Assembly: GCA_963565915.1 (NCBI GenBank)
Contig: OY751485.1
Coordinates: forward strand, 744,001-808,000
Direction of reading: 5' to 3'
DNA from: Entoloma clypeatum
Taxonomy: Eukaryota; Basidiomycota; Agaricomycetes; Agaricales; Entolomataceae
DNA length: 64,000 nucleotides
The notes beneath the pieces are model-generated. The model saw nothing but the letters and a program-made list of their open reading frames with translations, searched no databases and was not told the origin of the DNA. Every line of letters begins with the position of its first letter. The stretch's first letter is position 1. Both the position numbers and the translations under genes were made by a program. Positions 9,709 through 20,516 of this stretch are shown here, piece after piece.

Positions 9709-10166
9709 TGTTATGGTTGACAAACCCATGCGATGCTTAGGCAGAGAGGCTTAAGTAGCAAAGGCGGATACCAAGGTGATTGCTAGATCTGGGGAATACA
9801 TGCAATGTATCTACCCTATATATACTAGAAGGTCGAGTCATCTAGATGACTCTAGAGTGGTTCCAGTCTGACTCCCGAAGCGGACCCGGAGTAGGTGTCT
9901 ATGGTAACTGCTGCGGTGTGAGTCAGAGTATCTAAGTATAGTCCAATAAGTAACACAATGTCAAGGATGTGTGAGAGTAACCATCTAGATATGATAACGA
10001 TGACCATACTGTAGTGAGTAAGCGGAGGCCGGGGCCCGAATGATGTAAAAGTGAATAGTAAGCATGAAACCAATAGATAAGATGAAACTGGCCATTAATC
10101 AGATAAGGCCTCTATGTCTTGAATCTTGTCTGAGCGATCAATGCCATGGATAGCGAATGCATAACA
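9709..10166 (-). repeat. Solo LTR, family C (458 bp, duplication GTTGG)
   Basis: Ends TGTTATG and CATAACA, with perfect 5-bp flanking repeats GTTGG at 9704-9708 and 10167-10171. No internal region is present, so this is a solo LTR left after recombination. On the - strand it has a TATATATA box near 9820, suggesting - strand orientation. It cuts the gypsy A pol between the RNase H/linker part and the integrase zinc domain. No full-length family C element is in the window. Confidence 0.88.
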
Positions 10167-10658
10167 GTTGGGGATTGTTAGGAACATAGATATGATCCCT
10201 GAAGTAGAGCAAACCTTCCACTTGCCTCCACTCCGCACTACGGACGGACCCTGCTCCGACGGTCGGAAGGGATTTGACAACCTCTGCCACACTATCCTCC
10301 AGTAACCCCTCTCGGATTCCCTGTCGGACCTGGCGGAGGACGTCACGTTCTTCCCCTTGAACAGTCACCCCACACATTGCTTGCACTGCAGACAATTCTG
10401 GTTGAAGAAGGATGATGTTTTCGTTGTCCCCCAATCCGTCTCCGTGGTCCGCTTGTCAGGACAAAGCGTCAGACTTGCCCATTGACTTGCCAGGTCGATG
10501 GTGCATTTTGAAATCGAAACGAGCAAGGTATAAGGACCATCTAGCCTGTCGTCGATTTAGTTTTTGAGCTGTCATGAAATACTCAAGATTTTTGTGGTCC
10601 GTCCAAATCTCCACTGTCTTCTCCGCTCCTTCAAGGAAGTGCCTCCACTCCTCCAATG
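10167..10658 (-). pseudogene. Gypsy A RNase H C-terminus and linker
   Basis: The - strand reading from the gypsy B junction gives [27 protein letters not shown], the [15 protein letters not shown] end of RNase H, then a linker rich in charged residues ending VPNNPQL at the solo LTR. One stop lies after DALS (TGA near 10456). It joins directly to 16791 once gypsy B and one CAATG are removed. Confidence 0.88.
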
Positions 10659-10938
10659 TGTTGAGGCGACGCTAAGTCAAACGACATCGCAAGCCCAAAC
10701 TTAGGAATGAAGTGGAAAGATGATAAGAGAACTGTATTGCCAAGAGACCCAGCGGGAATCTCAAGAGAACAAGCTATTGAATACAAGTGAAAGTACCCTA
10801 CTTATATATGTAAATTCCATGAGGCTGCGTTGTGGCAGCATCATGCTGCGCGATAATGATAAGCCTCATGTATGATATGATGTAGATAAGATAAGATCCA
10901 GATAAGATAAAGTGAAAAGTGAAAATACGATCATAACA
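10659..10938 (-). repeat. 3' LTR of gypsy B
   Basis: 280 bp, TG...CA ends, nearly the same as the 5' LTR at 16509-16790 except for a few substitutions and small indels. Confidence 0.92.
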
Positions 10939-10949
10939 TTACCCCCTTT

Positions 10950-13900
10950 CTAGATCTCGACTTCCAGGCGAGATATGATGTCGTCCGGGGTGTCCGTGAA
11001 ATTCTCATATAGTTTAAATTCCAATCCTTCAAAGATGTTTGTGCGTAAGCGCCGGGGTGCATTCGGGTTTAATTTAAAGAAGTCCTCCACCGCTTCCTTG
11101 GCATCTTCTAGGTGATCTTTGGATTCCCACGTGTTGTGGTCCTGAGTCAGACCCTCCCATTGCACTAAATATTCCAGCTTTCCTCTCTTCAACCTTGAGT
11201 CAATAACTTTAGCAACATTGTACTCTTCTTCGCCATTGATAACTGTCGGGTTTGGTGCCTGCACCCTTTGTGATATAAATAGTGGTTCCTTAAATAATTG
11301 GACCCGTGATACATTGATGACCGGGTGGATTTTCCAAGTTTTTGGTAATTTAAGTTCCACAGTGTGTGACGAAATGATTTGGGTTATGGTATAGGGTCCA
11401 ATCCATTGTTCGGCAAGTTTCTTTAAGGGTCGGTTCAACTTTAGGTCTTTAGTTGATAACCAAACTTTGTCGCCAACTTTGTAAACTGGTGCATCACCCC
11501 GTTTCAGGTTCACATACCGTTCCATCTCTTCTCGTGCTTTTACTAGTGCTGCTTCTGTCTCCTCATGAATCTTCTTCATTTGCTCCGTGAATTCTTTTGC
11601 CGGTTCTGACTTTTCTGCCCTCCGAGGTTCTACGCCCATCCTAGGGTTAAACCCATAATTTACATAGAACGGTGAAAACTGAGTTGCCGTGTGAATTTTA
11701 TTATTATAGGCGAACTCTGCGGTTGCCATCCATTCGGGCCAATCTGTTTGCCGATGGGAAATAAATGATCTTAGATATTGCTCCAACTCCTGGTTGATGC
11801 GTTCCGTCTGTCCGTCTGTCTGCAGATGATACGCCGTTGATAATTTAGTTGTGATCCCCAATATTTTATTTAGTTCCTTCATAAATATTGCCGCAAATTG
11901 TGGTCCTCGGTCTGACGTTAACAATTCTGGCAGTCCATGAAGTTTCCAGACTTCGTCCCGATATAGTTTAGCTAATCCTTCTGCTGAGACTTCATTGCTT
12001 GTTTTGATAAAGTGTGATTGCTTTGTCGATCTGCAAGCCACGACTAATACTGCATTGTACCCCTGAGCTTCTGGGAGTCCTACGATAAAATCTGCTGTAA
12101 CATGTTTTCATGGTCCTGCATGTTCTGTGTTTGCTTTTAATTTACCGGCTAGCGGTTGAGGCATGTTTTTTGATCGTTGACATCTGTCGCAGCCCTCAAC
12201 GTATGCTTTGACCATGTTTGTAATACTAGGCCACCAATAATTACATGTAACCAATTCCAGGGTCTTCCACTGCCCTGGGTGTCCTGCAACTGGGTTGTCG
12301 TGGTGTAATTTAATTATTTCCTCCCTGAGTTCCTGACTTTTCGGAACATAAACCTTTTCTCTATGTAACCAGAGTCCCTGCTCTTTGTGCCATTCATCTG
12401 CGCGCAATGTTTTGGTATTTGTTTTTTTTAACTCTTCCACTGCTTTCAACACTTGTTCATCAAACTTCTTGGCATCCCTGATGCGTTTTAATAGTTTACT
12501 TTCTTGTCCATCAATAAGTATGTGACCTTGATCCATTGCTCGCAAGTGGAAGTATTCGGGTTTTAATAATGTTACGTCTTCGTTGTCATTTTCCACCCCC
12601 TTTCTATGATCAACCCTTCTCGAAAGAGCATCCGCCTTTCCCATTGAGGTGCCAGCCTTGTGTATTGATTTGAAATTGAAATGTGTTAGATACAACGCCC
12701 AGCGTGCTTGTCTGCAATTAAGCTTTCGTCTCTGCATGAAGTACTCGAGGTTTTTATGATCGGTCCAGATCTCGACCTCATGTTTGGCTCCTTCAAGGTG
12801 GTGTCTCCATGCTTCCAGCACTCGAATTATGCCCAGCATTTCTTTATTGTGTACGTCGTAATTTCGTTCCACGTCATTCAATCCTTTAGATAGAAAGGCA
12901 CATGGCCTCCATTTCTCATCCTCGCATTCCATAGATAGAATTGCTCCTGTAGCAAAGTCCGATGCATCTGATTCTACTCTCAACTTCCAATCCGGATCGG
13001 GAGATACTAATATAGGTGCTTTCGTAAATAATTTTTTTAGCATATCAAAGGCTTCCTCCTGTTCCTCTTTCCAATTCCAGATTGTTTCTTTCCTTGTTAA
13101 TTTATGTAATGGCCCTGCCACTTTAGAGAAGTCTTTGACAAATCTTCGATAGAAATTGGCCAATCCTAGAAACGACTGGACTTCTTTGACTTTCATTGGT
13201 CTCGGCCATTGTTTGATGGCGTCTACTTTCAAAGGATCCATTCGAATTCCGTCTTTCCCAATAATTAACCCTAAGAACTCTATTTGGTCTCTGTCAAAGA
13301 AACATTTTCCCGGTTTTAAGAATAAGTCGTTTTCCTGTAATCTTTTTAGAATTTCCTCCACGATTTCACTGTGTCCTTTTTCTCCTTCAGTTGCTACCAA
13401 TATATCATCAATATAGATAACTACATCTCCTTGATCAATCAAGTCTCTAAATATGTTGTTCATCATGGTTTGAAACGTGCTTGGGGAATTATTTAATCCG
13501 AAGAATATAACTGTTGGTTCGAAGGCTCCATCTGGGGTTGTAAATGCTGCTTTCCACTCGTCTCCTTCTTTGATGCGTACATTGTTATACCCCCATCTGA
13601 GGTCCATTTTGGTAAACTTTTTCTTTCCCTTTAATTTATCAATCAATTCCAGAATCAACAGGAGTGGATAATTATTGCGAACGGTCCAGCTGTTAATATG
13701 TCAGTAATCCTGTACCATTCGTTTCTTTCCATCTTTTTTGGGTGTAAAGAATACTGGCGAAGTTTGTGGTGACTTGGTAGGTCAAATATATCCTTTGCGT
13801 AATTGATCGTTTACAAATTTGGATACTTCTTTCCTTTCATCCAGTGACAGGGGATAGACTTTGGCCTTTTTTGGTACGAAATCTGGTTTTAAGTCTATAG

Positions 13901-14837
13901 TGTGATCCCATGGTTTCCTGACTGGTAATCTCTCCGATGCTTTCTTTTCAACGACTGATAGATATTTGTGATATTTCCGGGGGACAACCTGTTCCGCCGG
14001 TACTTCATCTGAGGGTTCTCCCTTAGCTGCCCTGAGCATATGGATTACTTCCTCCTTCACTTCTTCCTCATTTTCTTCTACTACTTCTTCCATTCTTCCA
14101 CCCCATCTGGTCCTTGTGGTTTTATTTAAGTAACATGTTCGACACATGCCACATTCTTCTGGACATCTTGATAATTTAATTTCCGCTTTTTCCCGATCGA
14201 TTTCTGGATTATGACGTTTTAGCCAAGTATCTCCGACGATAATTTTAGCTTTTCCTAGGTTGCATGCTTCAAACACTGCTATCTCCACGTGTCCTTTATA
14301 CCGCATAGCCATGACTGCTTCATGCGTGATCGAACCTCCTTGGTTAAGCGTGCCATCAACGTTGTAGACCCGAATGGGGAAAGGTAGTTCCCTTAATTTA
14401 ATGTTGTTCCTTTTGGCGAAGTCCAGATTTATGAACATCCCTGTCGCCCCTGAGTCTAATAATGCTTCAACATCAAATGTGCGTTTGTCCTGCAACATTT
14501 CCAGCGTGATTTTCATCATAAGCTCCTTTTCCAAAGAAGCAGATCGAATAAAAGATGGTTCCCCCATAGAGTCTGTTTGCCTAGTTAAATTATCTGATTC
14601 TTCGCAACAGGGAATTAAGCATTTATCCGTAGGGGACAAACCAAGCCTCGTTGCCAAGGGCTCCCCAATGATATAGTTTACAAGCATATCCAAGTCCGAT
14701 TCATCTGTGCTATTTTTTTGGGTTTTTACCTTTTTGGGTTTGTCCAATAGTATTTTATTGTATGTAACTGCTGCGTCCGTAAGCTTTTGAAACCAAGAAT
14801 TTACAGTGTCTTTATGTATGTAAGAGTCTATAGGCAA
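10950..14837 (-). pseudogene. Gypsy B pol: protease, RT, RNase H, integrase, chromodomain
   Basis: Reads on the - strand in nearly one frame. Domains in order: protease with intact LDSGATGMF near 14450; RT with VIYIDDILV near 13410; RNase H ([21 protein letters not shown]); integrase zinc domain (NPVAGHPGQWKTLELV) and core with SDRGPQF and GQTERINQ; and a C-terminal chromodomain near 11240-11100 (KVIDSRLKRGKLEYLVQWEG). Stops: one after GYI near 13782, one CGA-to-TGA in the DY-R-HINS motif near 13710 (the relative at 47612 has CGA), and one TGG-to-TGA before KHVTADF near 12107. Catalytic residues are otherwise kept. It is a recently decayed copy. Confidence 0.88.
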
Positions 14838-14872
14838 TTGTTCATATCGATTTGTCAGAGCCAGCGGGGGAA

Positions 14873-15933
14873 TTACTGGTTGACATTTACAAGGCCCTGC
14901 TGGCCATTATTAGCTTGGCGCGCTTGACGCCTCACATTGATCTGTCTCAAAATTTCCTCCTCCTCTTGTTCATCGATCTGTTCGATCATTGCCACTTGTA
15001 CCCTGCGCTGCGGCCGTCTGCAATCTCAGGCAAAATGCCCCTGTCCGCCGCAGTTATAACAATTACCAGGAGTGCATCTCTGGTTCCTATTGACGTCCAT
15101 TGAATTTGGATCCCGTCGTGGTTGCTGCTGTTGTTGTTGTTGACCGTTTTGTTGTTGAGGACGGTACCCCCCATTCTGTTGTTGCCCAAAGGGCCTCTGT
15201 TGCTGCTGCTGCTGTTGTCCATATGCGGGCCAATTGCCCCATGTGTTACGTTGTTGTCCAAAGTTATTGCCAGTCCTCATGCCTGGTCTTGCTGCAAAAG
15301 TCTCTTCCACTCTGCCGATTGCCAAAATTTCTTCACAGGTGCCCTGCACCGTGGACTTTCTCCTCCCTTGCTGGAAGAGTTGTTGCATGATAGATTCCTT
15401 GGTGTTCCTTTCCAAAAGGGTTACACCATGCCTTTCCTCGATCTTGCCCTTGATCACCAGGGTCCCAAATTGCGTAATCCAATCATCGGTCTTCATTGAA
15501 CCTTGCTTAAAGCTCTCGATTTTGGATCGGGCCCATTCGATCTCAGTGGTGGGACAAAACCTCGTTGTGATTTCACTGACTAGCTCTCGGTACATTGGCC
15601 AGTCTTCTGATTTCCATACATTGGTTCAAATGGGTTTCCCCATAAACTCCTGCTGTGGGACCATCCAATTGCGACCACACTGCAATGCACACTTCTTCTT
15701 CCCCATTGAATAGCTCTCGGTTGACCCTGAGCCATGCGAGCATCTTGGTCCACCATACTGTGAACGTTGCTTTGGATCCATTGTATTTGCTGGGATCCGC
15801 GGCGACTTCTAATTTCCTTCCACAATTGTTGTTTTGTGGGGGGGTGATTGAACAGTGGTAACGGAGGTAAGGGTGATGGTGCGTGGTGTTGTTCAAATTC
15901 TTCGTCGAATTGGGCGTTGGTGCCTTTGGCCAT
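14873..15933 (-). pseudogene. Gypsy B gag
   Basis: ATG at 15933 (MAKGTNAQFDEEF). After about 35 codons the frame shifts, then continues KLEVAADPSKYNGSK, a capsid-like region, a glutamine-rich stretch (about 15130-15240) and a CCHC zinc knuckle (CYNCGGQGHFA, stop, DC near 15030). The stop is a TGA inside the knuckle. Gag makes the particle shell and binds RNA. The relative at 46106-46956 shows the same order, which supports the reading of the shifted frames. Confidence 0.82.
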
Positions 15934-16508
15934 GATGGTGTGATGGGGGGGAGTGGTTGTTTTTTGAACAGTAGTACCTTGCGTCGGGCACGCGACCCTG
16001 TTCTAACGCTTAGGCGAGAAAAAATCTAAAAGAAAAAACCCAAAGAGCAATCTGTTTACCCAGGTAGCTGATTTATCTGAGCAAAGGAAGATCTAGGAAA
16101 ATGAAGTCCACACGGTCAGATCCCCTACGCGTGCTGGACTGGTCGATATCCTGTAATGGGGTCGGGGGTTGGAACACCTTTTGCGATCTAGACATGTATG
16201 GTCTGCTCTCTCCAACTGTCACACGCGCCAGCAGCTTTCCCGAAGGTTAGTTGCGTCAGCCTTTGGTCACCTCGACACGGGATGGGCTCAATGTTTCCCT
16301 ATGTGTCTCAAACGGCAATGCTAGATATGGTGGGTGCACCAAGCATTTCTCTTCTTATCCCTGAAGTCCGGGAGATCCCCCTTAATGCTAGGGTCCGCAT
16401 GTAATAATGAAGTGCGACTTTTAACGCAAAAGTGCGAAATGGCGGGGATAGTGATGATGGAGTGGGAAGTGTGTGTTTGGGCGGGCGAGTAGAAAGAGCT
16501 TGTTCTTC
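15934..16508 (-). other. Gypsy B 5' leader
   Basis: Non-coding leader between the 5' LTR and gag, about 575 bp. The same leader, well conserved, is found at 45501-46105 in the truncated copy. No ORF of note. Confidence 0.75.
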
Positions 16509-16657
16509 TGTTGAGGTGACGCTAAGTCAAACGACATCGCGAGCCCAAACTTAGGAACGAAGTGGAAAGATGATAAGCGAACTGTATTGCCAAGAGACCC
16601 AGCGGGAATCTCAAGAGAACAAGCTATTGAATACAAGTGAAAGTACCCTACTTATAT
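16497..16657 (-). promoter_or_regulatory. Gypsy B TATA box, predicted RNA start and self-primer site
   Basis: On the - strand: a TATATAAG box near 16657, predicted transcript start at 16625 (AGCTTGTTCT, 16616-16625), and a complementary AGAACAAGCT at 16497-16506, two bases inside the LTR. This is the layout known for self-priming Tf1/sushi chromoviruses. The start site is inferred. Confidence 0.65.
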
Positions 16658-16790
16658 ATGTAATGAGGCTGCGTTGTGGCAGTGTCATGCTGCGTGATAA
16701 TGATAAGATGTCCTCATGTATGATATGATGTAGATAAGATAAGATCGAGATAAGATAAATAAAGTGAAAAGTGAAAATACGATCATAACA
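16509..16790 (-). repeat. 5' LTR of gypsy B
   Basis: 282 bp pair of the LTR at 10659-10938; followed by the CAATG duplication. Confidence 0.92.
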
Positions 16791-18816
16791 CAATGCGCGG
16801 ACCACCGCCAACATCTCCTTGTTGTAGATCTCGTAGTTGTGTTCCACCGGACTAAGGCTTTTGGAATAGAATGCGACAGGGTGCCACTTACTGTCCTCTG
16901 TTGGTTGGGACAGTACTGCTCCGGTTGCAAAGTCCGAGCTATCCGCTTCTATCTGCCACTCCTTTCCATGATCAGCTAAGACCAGGATCGGAGTGGATGT
17001 AATCCTCCACTTCAACTCTGCAAATGCGAACACTTCTCCCTCCCTCCAAGACCAGAGGTGCCCTTTCTGTGTGAGCTCAAAAAGAGGGCGCGCAATGTCC
17101 GAAAACCCTTCAATAAAACGGCGACAGGCCACTCCGCGACCCCTGCTACCTTCACCGGATCCATCTCTATGTGTCCTTGTTCAATAATAAGGCCTAGGTA
17201 TTCAATGCGTGTTTGTTCAAACTCGCATTTCTCTGGTTTTAGATAGAGTTTGTGTTTGCGAAGTCGTTCCAGTACGATCCGTGTGACTCTCCGATGCTCC
17301 GCAAGGGTCTCTGTGAAGATGAGTATATTGTTGAGGTAAACACAGACTACACCTTCAGTGATAAGGTCCTGAAAGATCTCGTTCATCATAGTCTGGAATG
17401 TGGATGGACTATTAGTGAGGCCGAAGAACATCACCAACGGTTCATAGAGTCCGTGATTGGTCCAAAAAGCAGCCTTCCATCCATCTCTGGGTTTTATCCG
17501 CACATTGTTGTAGCCCCAGCGGATGTCAAACTTGGTGAAGTATTGAGCGCGTTGAAGTTTATTGATCAGTTCGGATATGAGCAGAAGCGGATACTTGTTT
17601 TTGATAGTTTTGGAGTTGAGTGACCGGTAGTCTTGTACAAGACGAAGGGAGCCGTCCTTCTTCTTGATGTAAAATACTGGAGATGCCATCAGAGACTTGG
17701 AAGGGCGGATTCGACCAGTTGCAAGGTTTTCCTCCAAAAATGCGTCGAGTTCCTTCTGTTCGTTCGGAGCAAGCGGATATACCTTACAACCCGCTGGAGA
17801 GGCGTCCGGAACAAGTTCAATGGCGTGGTCCCAAGTCCGCTCTTCCGGTAAGGTGTCAAAGGAGGTCTTTGAGCATACGTCTTTGAAGTCAAACAAGTGG
17901 TCTGGTACAGAGTCGCAGAAAGATTTAGGTTTTTGGTTACTGAGGAATGCTTCCGATAGACGTTGCGAGATATTGGATGAAGCGCAGATGAACTCCGCCT
18001 CCGCGGGTACTGTTCCGACAAAAAGGCAGTCTCCCTCCTCAAACTCATCCTCTTTCTCATTGTCTTCCGCTAACTCCTCCGGTTCCTCTCCTTCTGTGAC
18101 ATCCTCCACCCATGGGCCACGTGGAGCCTCCTCCTCTAGACCGGACGTCGGAGTGGAACCCATCTGACAGGCTCGGATGCGGACTTGTTCAAACTTCCGC
18201 TCCTTCCGCTCTTGGACTGCCTCCTGGTGGCATGTCCGACATCGTGCAGGACACCGGCTCATCTTCACTTCCCCTGATGTCCAATCTACCTCGGGGTTGT
18301 GTTCTTTGAGCCAAGTGAAGCCTAACACAATTTCTTGTTTTCCCAAACTTGTGATGCAAGCTGGGTCCGTTCCGAGTGATCCCAATAGCGGAGCACTACA
18401 TCCAACACCTCCATTATTGCTCCGGCCTTGTTTGGAGTTCCGTCGATGTTGTAGACCAGAATCGCGTGTTGTAGTTTTTGAGTAGAGAGTCGATGTTTCT
18501 CGACCAGAGTGCATTCAATAAACAACCCTGTTGCCCTGCTGTCGAGTAAGGCCTTTTGTGATAGTGTGTCTTTGGTGTCGGTAGTTTCAAGAACTATGTC
18601 TAGTTCAATAGAATTGTCGGAGTGAGCGGAGGCGAGGACATATTGTTTTGGAAGCCAACGCTCCCATTTAGAGAGGCGGAGGCAGATGGGATTTGCAGAG
18701 TTGGGTGCGACTATGGGATCGTTTGCAGGCTTAGAGATGGAGGGTATAGGATCATATTGTTCCATAAATAAGGCAGCATAACGATTTTTAGCAGACAACG
18801 AGGGCACACTGTTCAC
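16791..18816 (-). pseudogene. Gypsy A pol: protease, RT and RNase H start (catalytic residues lost)
   Basis: Protease motif is LDSRATG (18535-18543) instead of the required DSG. A one-base deletion follows near 18350, and reading resumes at LGKQEIVLGF. RT domain is long and well conserved (KKKDGSLRLVQDYRSLN, WGYNNVRIK), but the YxDD active site reads YLNN (17327-17338). Near 17130 some 50-60 bases are missing after GVAEWP, shifting the frame; RNase H (DSSDFATGAVL) continues to the gypsy B junction. The protease change, the frameshift and the YLNN change are also in the + strand copy at 58903-60611. Confidence 0.88.
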
Positions 18817-20044
18817 TCGCTGTGGGGAGGAAAATCCTCCTGTCCTTCCTCCAACTCCGCAGACTCCGTGGGCAGAATGGAGTTGCCTTCCGCTGCGTCC
18901 TTGACCATGAGTTGTTCCATAACAAACTCATCCTGCTCCTCCGTTGTCATGAAGCGAACGTCAAAGCGAAGGGGGCATTCACGACTAAAGTGACCCGTTT
19001 TGTTACATCTGAAGCATACATTGGCATTCTTGCCTTTGACATGTGAAGTATCAATGTCCATTGCATTGGGGTCCCTTGTCGGCGGAGCGGATGCGGATGC
19101 GAGCGGAGTTGTACGTGGAGTGAATGGAATGTAGGGGCGAGGGAATACTGAGGTGCCAGGTACTCGTGGTCCGACAATGTTGCGGAAGGCGGAGGTGCGG
19201 GTCGGAGCAGTGGCTTTGAAGGCTTTGTTGGCAATCCTATTGTCGTCATTGACTCGTGCTGCAGAGTGCGACTCATCGGGGTTGTCATCTGCAGGCCGTC
19301 CGTGGGTCACGGTGGCAATCTCGTTCTGAATGTCGGAACGGAGACCCTGGCAGAATTTGAGTATGATGTTGGTATCCTCCTGATAGCCCGCTTTGTCAAT
19401 GTAGTCTTTGAACTCGTCAATATAGGTCTCGACATCCCGTTGACCTTGATAATAGGATTCTCCTTCGAGGATCAGTCTCGCATCCTGTTCCTTATTCTTT
19501 GGAGTGAACTCCGCTGTAAAGACTGCATGGAAGTCCACCCAAGTCCGATGCGATCCGCAAAGCGTGCTGCACGTCCACTCTTCATGAAAGATAAGGCCCA
19601 ATAAATTTTAGCATGGTCGTCTGCAAACTGTTCCAGAGCCAGCCCCATAAACAATTCACAGGAGTTTAGAAAGGTCCAGCCATTTGCGCGCGATCCATCG
19701 AAGTCCGACGGATTGGCAGGTTTTGCTCAACGCACACCCAGATTGGCTGGAGCGAGTGGAGCGGGTATAATAGCGGGTGCGGGAGCAGGTGGGATAGGTG
19801 GCGGAGCTGGGGCAGGAATTGCGTTGAAGGTGAGGAGGAGTTGGTCAAGTTGAGTCGAGATATCAGAAAGAGTTTGACGTTGTTCCTGGAACCCGTGCTC
19901 GCGCTGTTCAAGGCGATTGGGGTCGTCCATTACTATGTGCGGAGTAGAATCACCAGTTACGGAGAGGTAATTAGAAGAACTGGAAGGGGTGTGAGATGTA
20001 TCGGAGTCAGACGCGGACAAAGCTGCTCCAAAGCACGGAATCAT
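18813..20044 (-). pseudogene. Gypsy A gag (- strand copy)
   Basis: ATG at 20044 (MIPCFGAAL), then a serine/proline-rich N-terminus, a stop near 19727, a capsid-like region (FMGLALEQFADDHAKIYW) with a short out-of-frame deletion near 19545, and a CCHC zinc knuckle CFRCNKTGHFSREC near 19000, ending PPHSE at 18813. From about 19310 on, the protein is identical to the + strand copy (58409-58906). The gag stop overlaps the pol frame by a few bases, pol being in the -1 frame. Confidence 0.85.
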
Positions 20045-20079
20045 GACAACAATGCAATTGGACCTGGTCCAATTAGAAG

Positions 20080-20251
20080 AGAACTTTCTACTGTAAGGGC
20101 GACCTTACGATCCAAGACTCAAACTCAGATACTTGCAAGGGAGATCCAAAGTTTAGATTGAGCAGTCTGATAAGTAATACAACACACACCTTGCAAGGGA
20201 GATCCAAAGAGAAAGTTCTAAGGATTCTCCTGCAAGCTAGCGAGATAAATA
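20080..20251 (-). promoter_or_regulatory. Gypsy A TATA box, predicted RNA start and self-primer site (- copy)
   Basis: On the - strand: TATTTAT at 20251-20245, AGAACTTTCT at 20219-20210 (32 bases downstream) and its complement AGAAAGTTCT at 20089-20080, two bases inside the LTR. Same geometry as in the + copy. Confidence 0.65.
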
Positions 20252-20511
20252 GTAAAATGAGATATGAAATAAGAGATAAAACGAGACACATGAATGATGA
20301 GCAATGATCGGGAGTAGCAATGAAGGATAAATGGAAACAAGATGAATGATAGTACCTGCAATCCAACATGCAGAGTAGTGGATGGGGGCGGAGTCATCGG
20401 ATGCGGAGAGGTGGATAAGATGTCGGAGACAGCGGATACGATCGGAGGACATTGGAGATGGTGGAATAGAAAGGAAAGGAAAAGTGAAAAGTGAAAGTGG
20501 TTGCCCTTACA
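20092..20511 (-). repeat. 5' LTR of gypsy A (- strand copy)
   Basis: 420 bp; differs from the 433-bp LTRs mainly by loss of one purine-rich AAGGAAAGGAAG-type unit near 20475. Followed by duplication TGCAC. Confidence 0.93.
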
Positions 20512-20516
20512 TGCAC

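Larger units (their letters stand above)
10659..16790 (-). mobile_element. Gypsy B chromovirus, full length (duplication CAATG)
   Basis: 6.1 kb with LTRs of 280 and 282 bp (10659-10938, 16509-16790), ends TGTTGAGG and CATAACA on the + strand. Both flanks carry CAATG (10654-10658, 16791-16795). It is inserted in the gypsy A RNase H gene. Polypurine tract at 10941-10948 (read as AAAGGGGG on the - strand). gag and pol are complete in layout but carry a few stops and frameshifts. A truncated + strand relative is at 45174-47842. Confidence 0.92.
4383..20511 (-). mobile_element. Gypsy A chromovirus on - strand, carrying nested insertions
   Basis: The two LTRs (4383-4815 and 20092-20511) start TGTAAGGGC and end GCCCTTACA. 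The outer flanks carry the same 5-bp duplication, TGCAC, at 4378-4382 and 20512-20516. The host sequence on both sides is the A2 gypsy, whose gag-pol junction reads through when the element is removed. Inside it lie an ORF1-only LINE, a solo LTR C, gypsy B (10659-16790), an assembly gap and a repeated stretch. Coding remains are in several broken frames. The whole span is one insertion only if the segment around the gap is an assembly or duplication effect. Confidence 0.85.
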
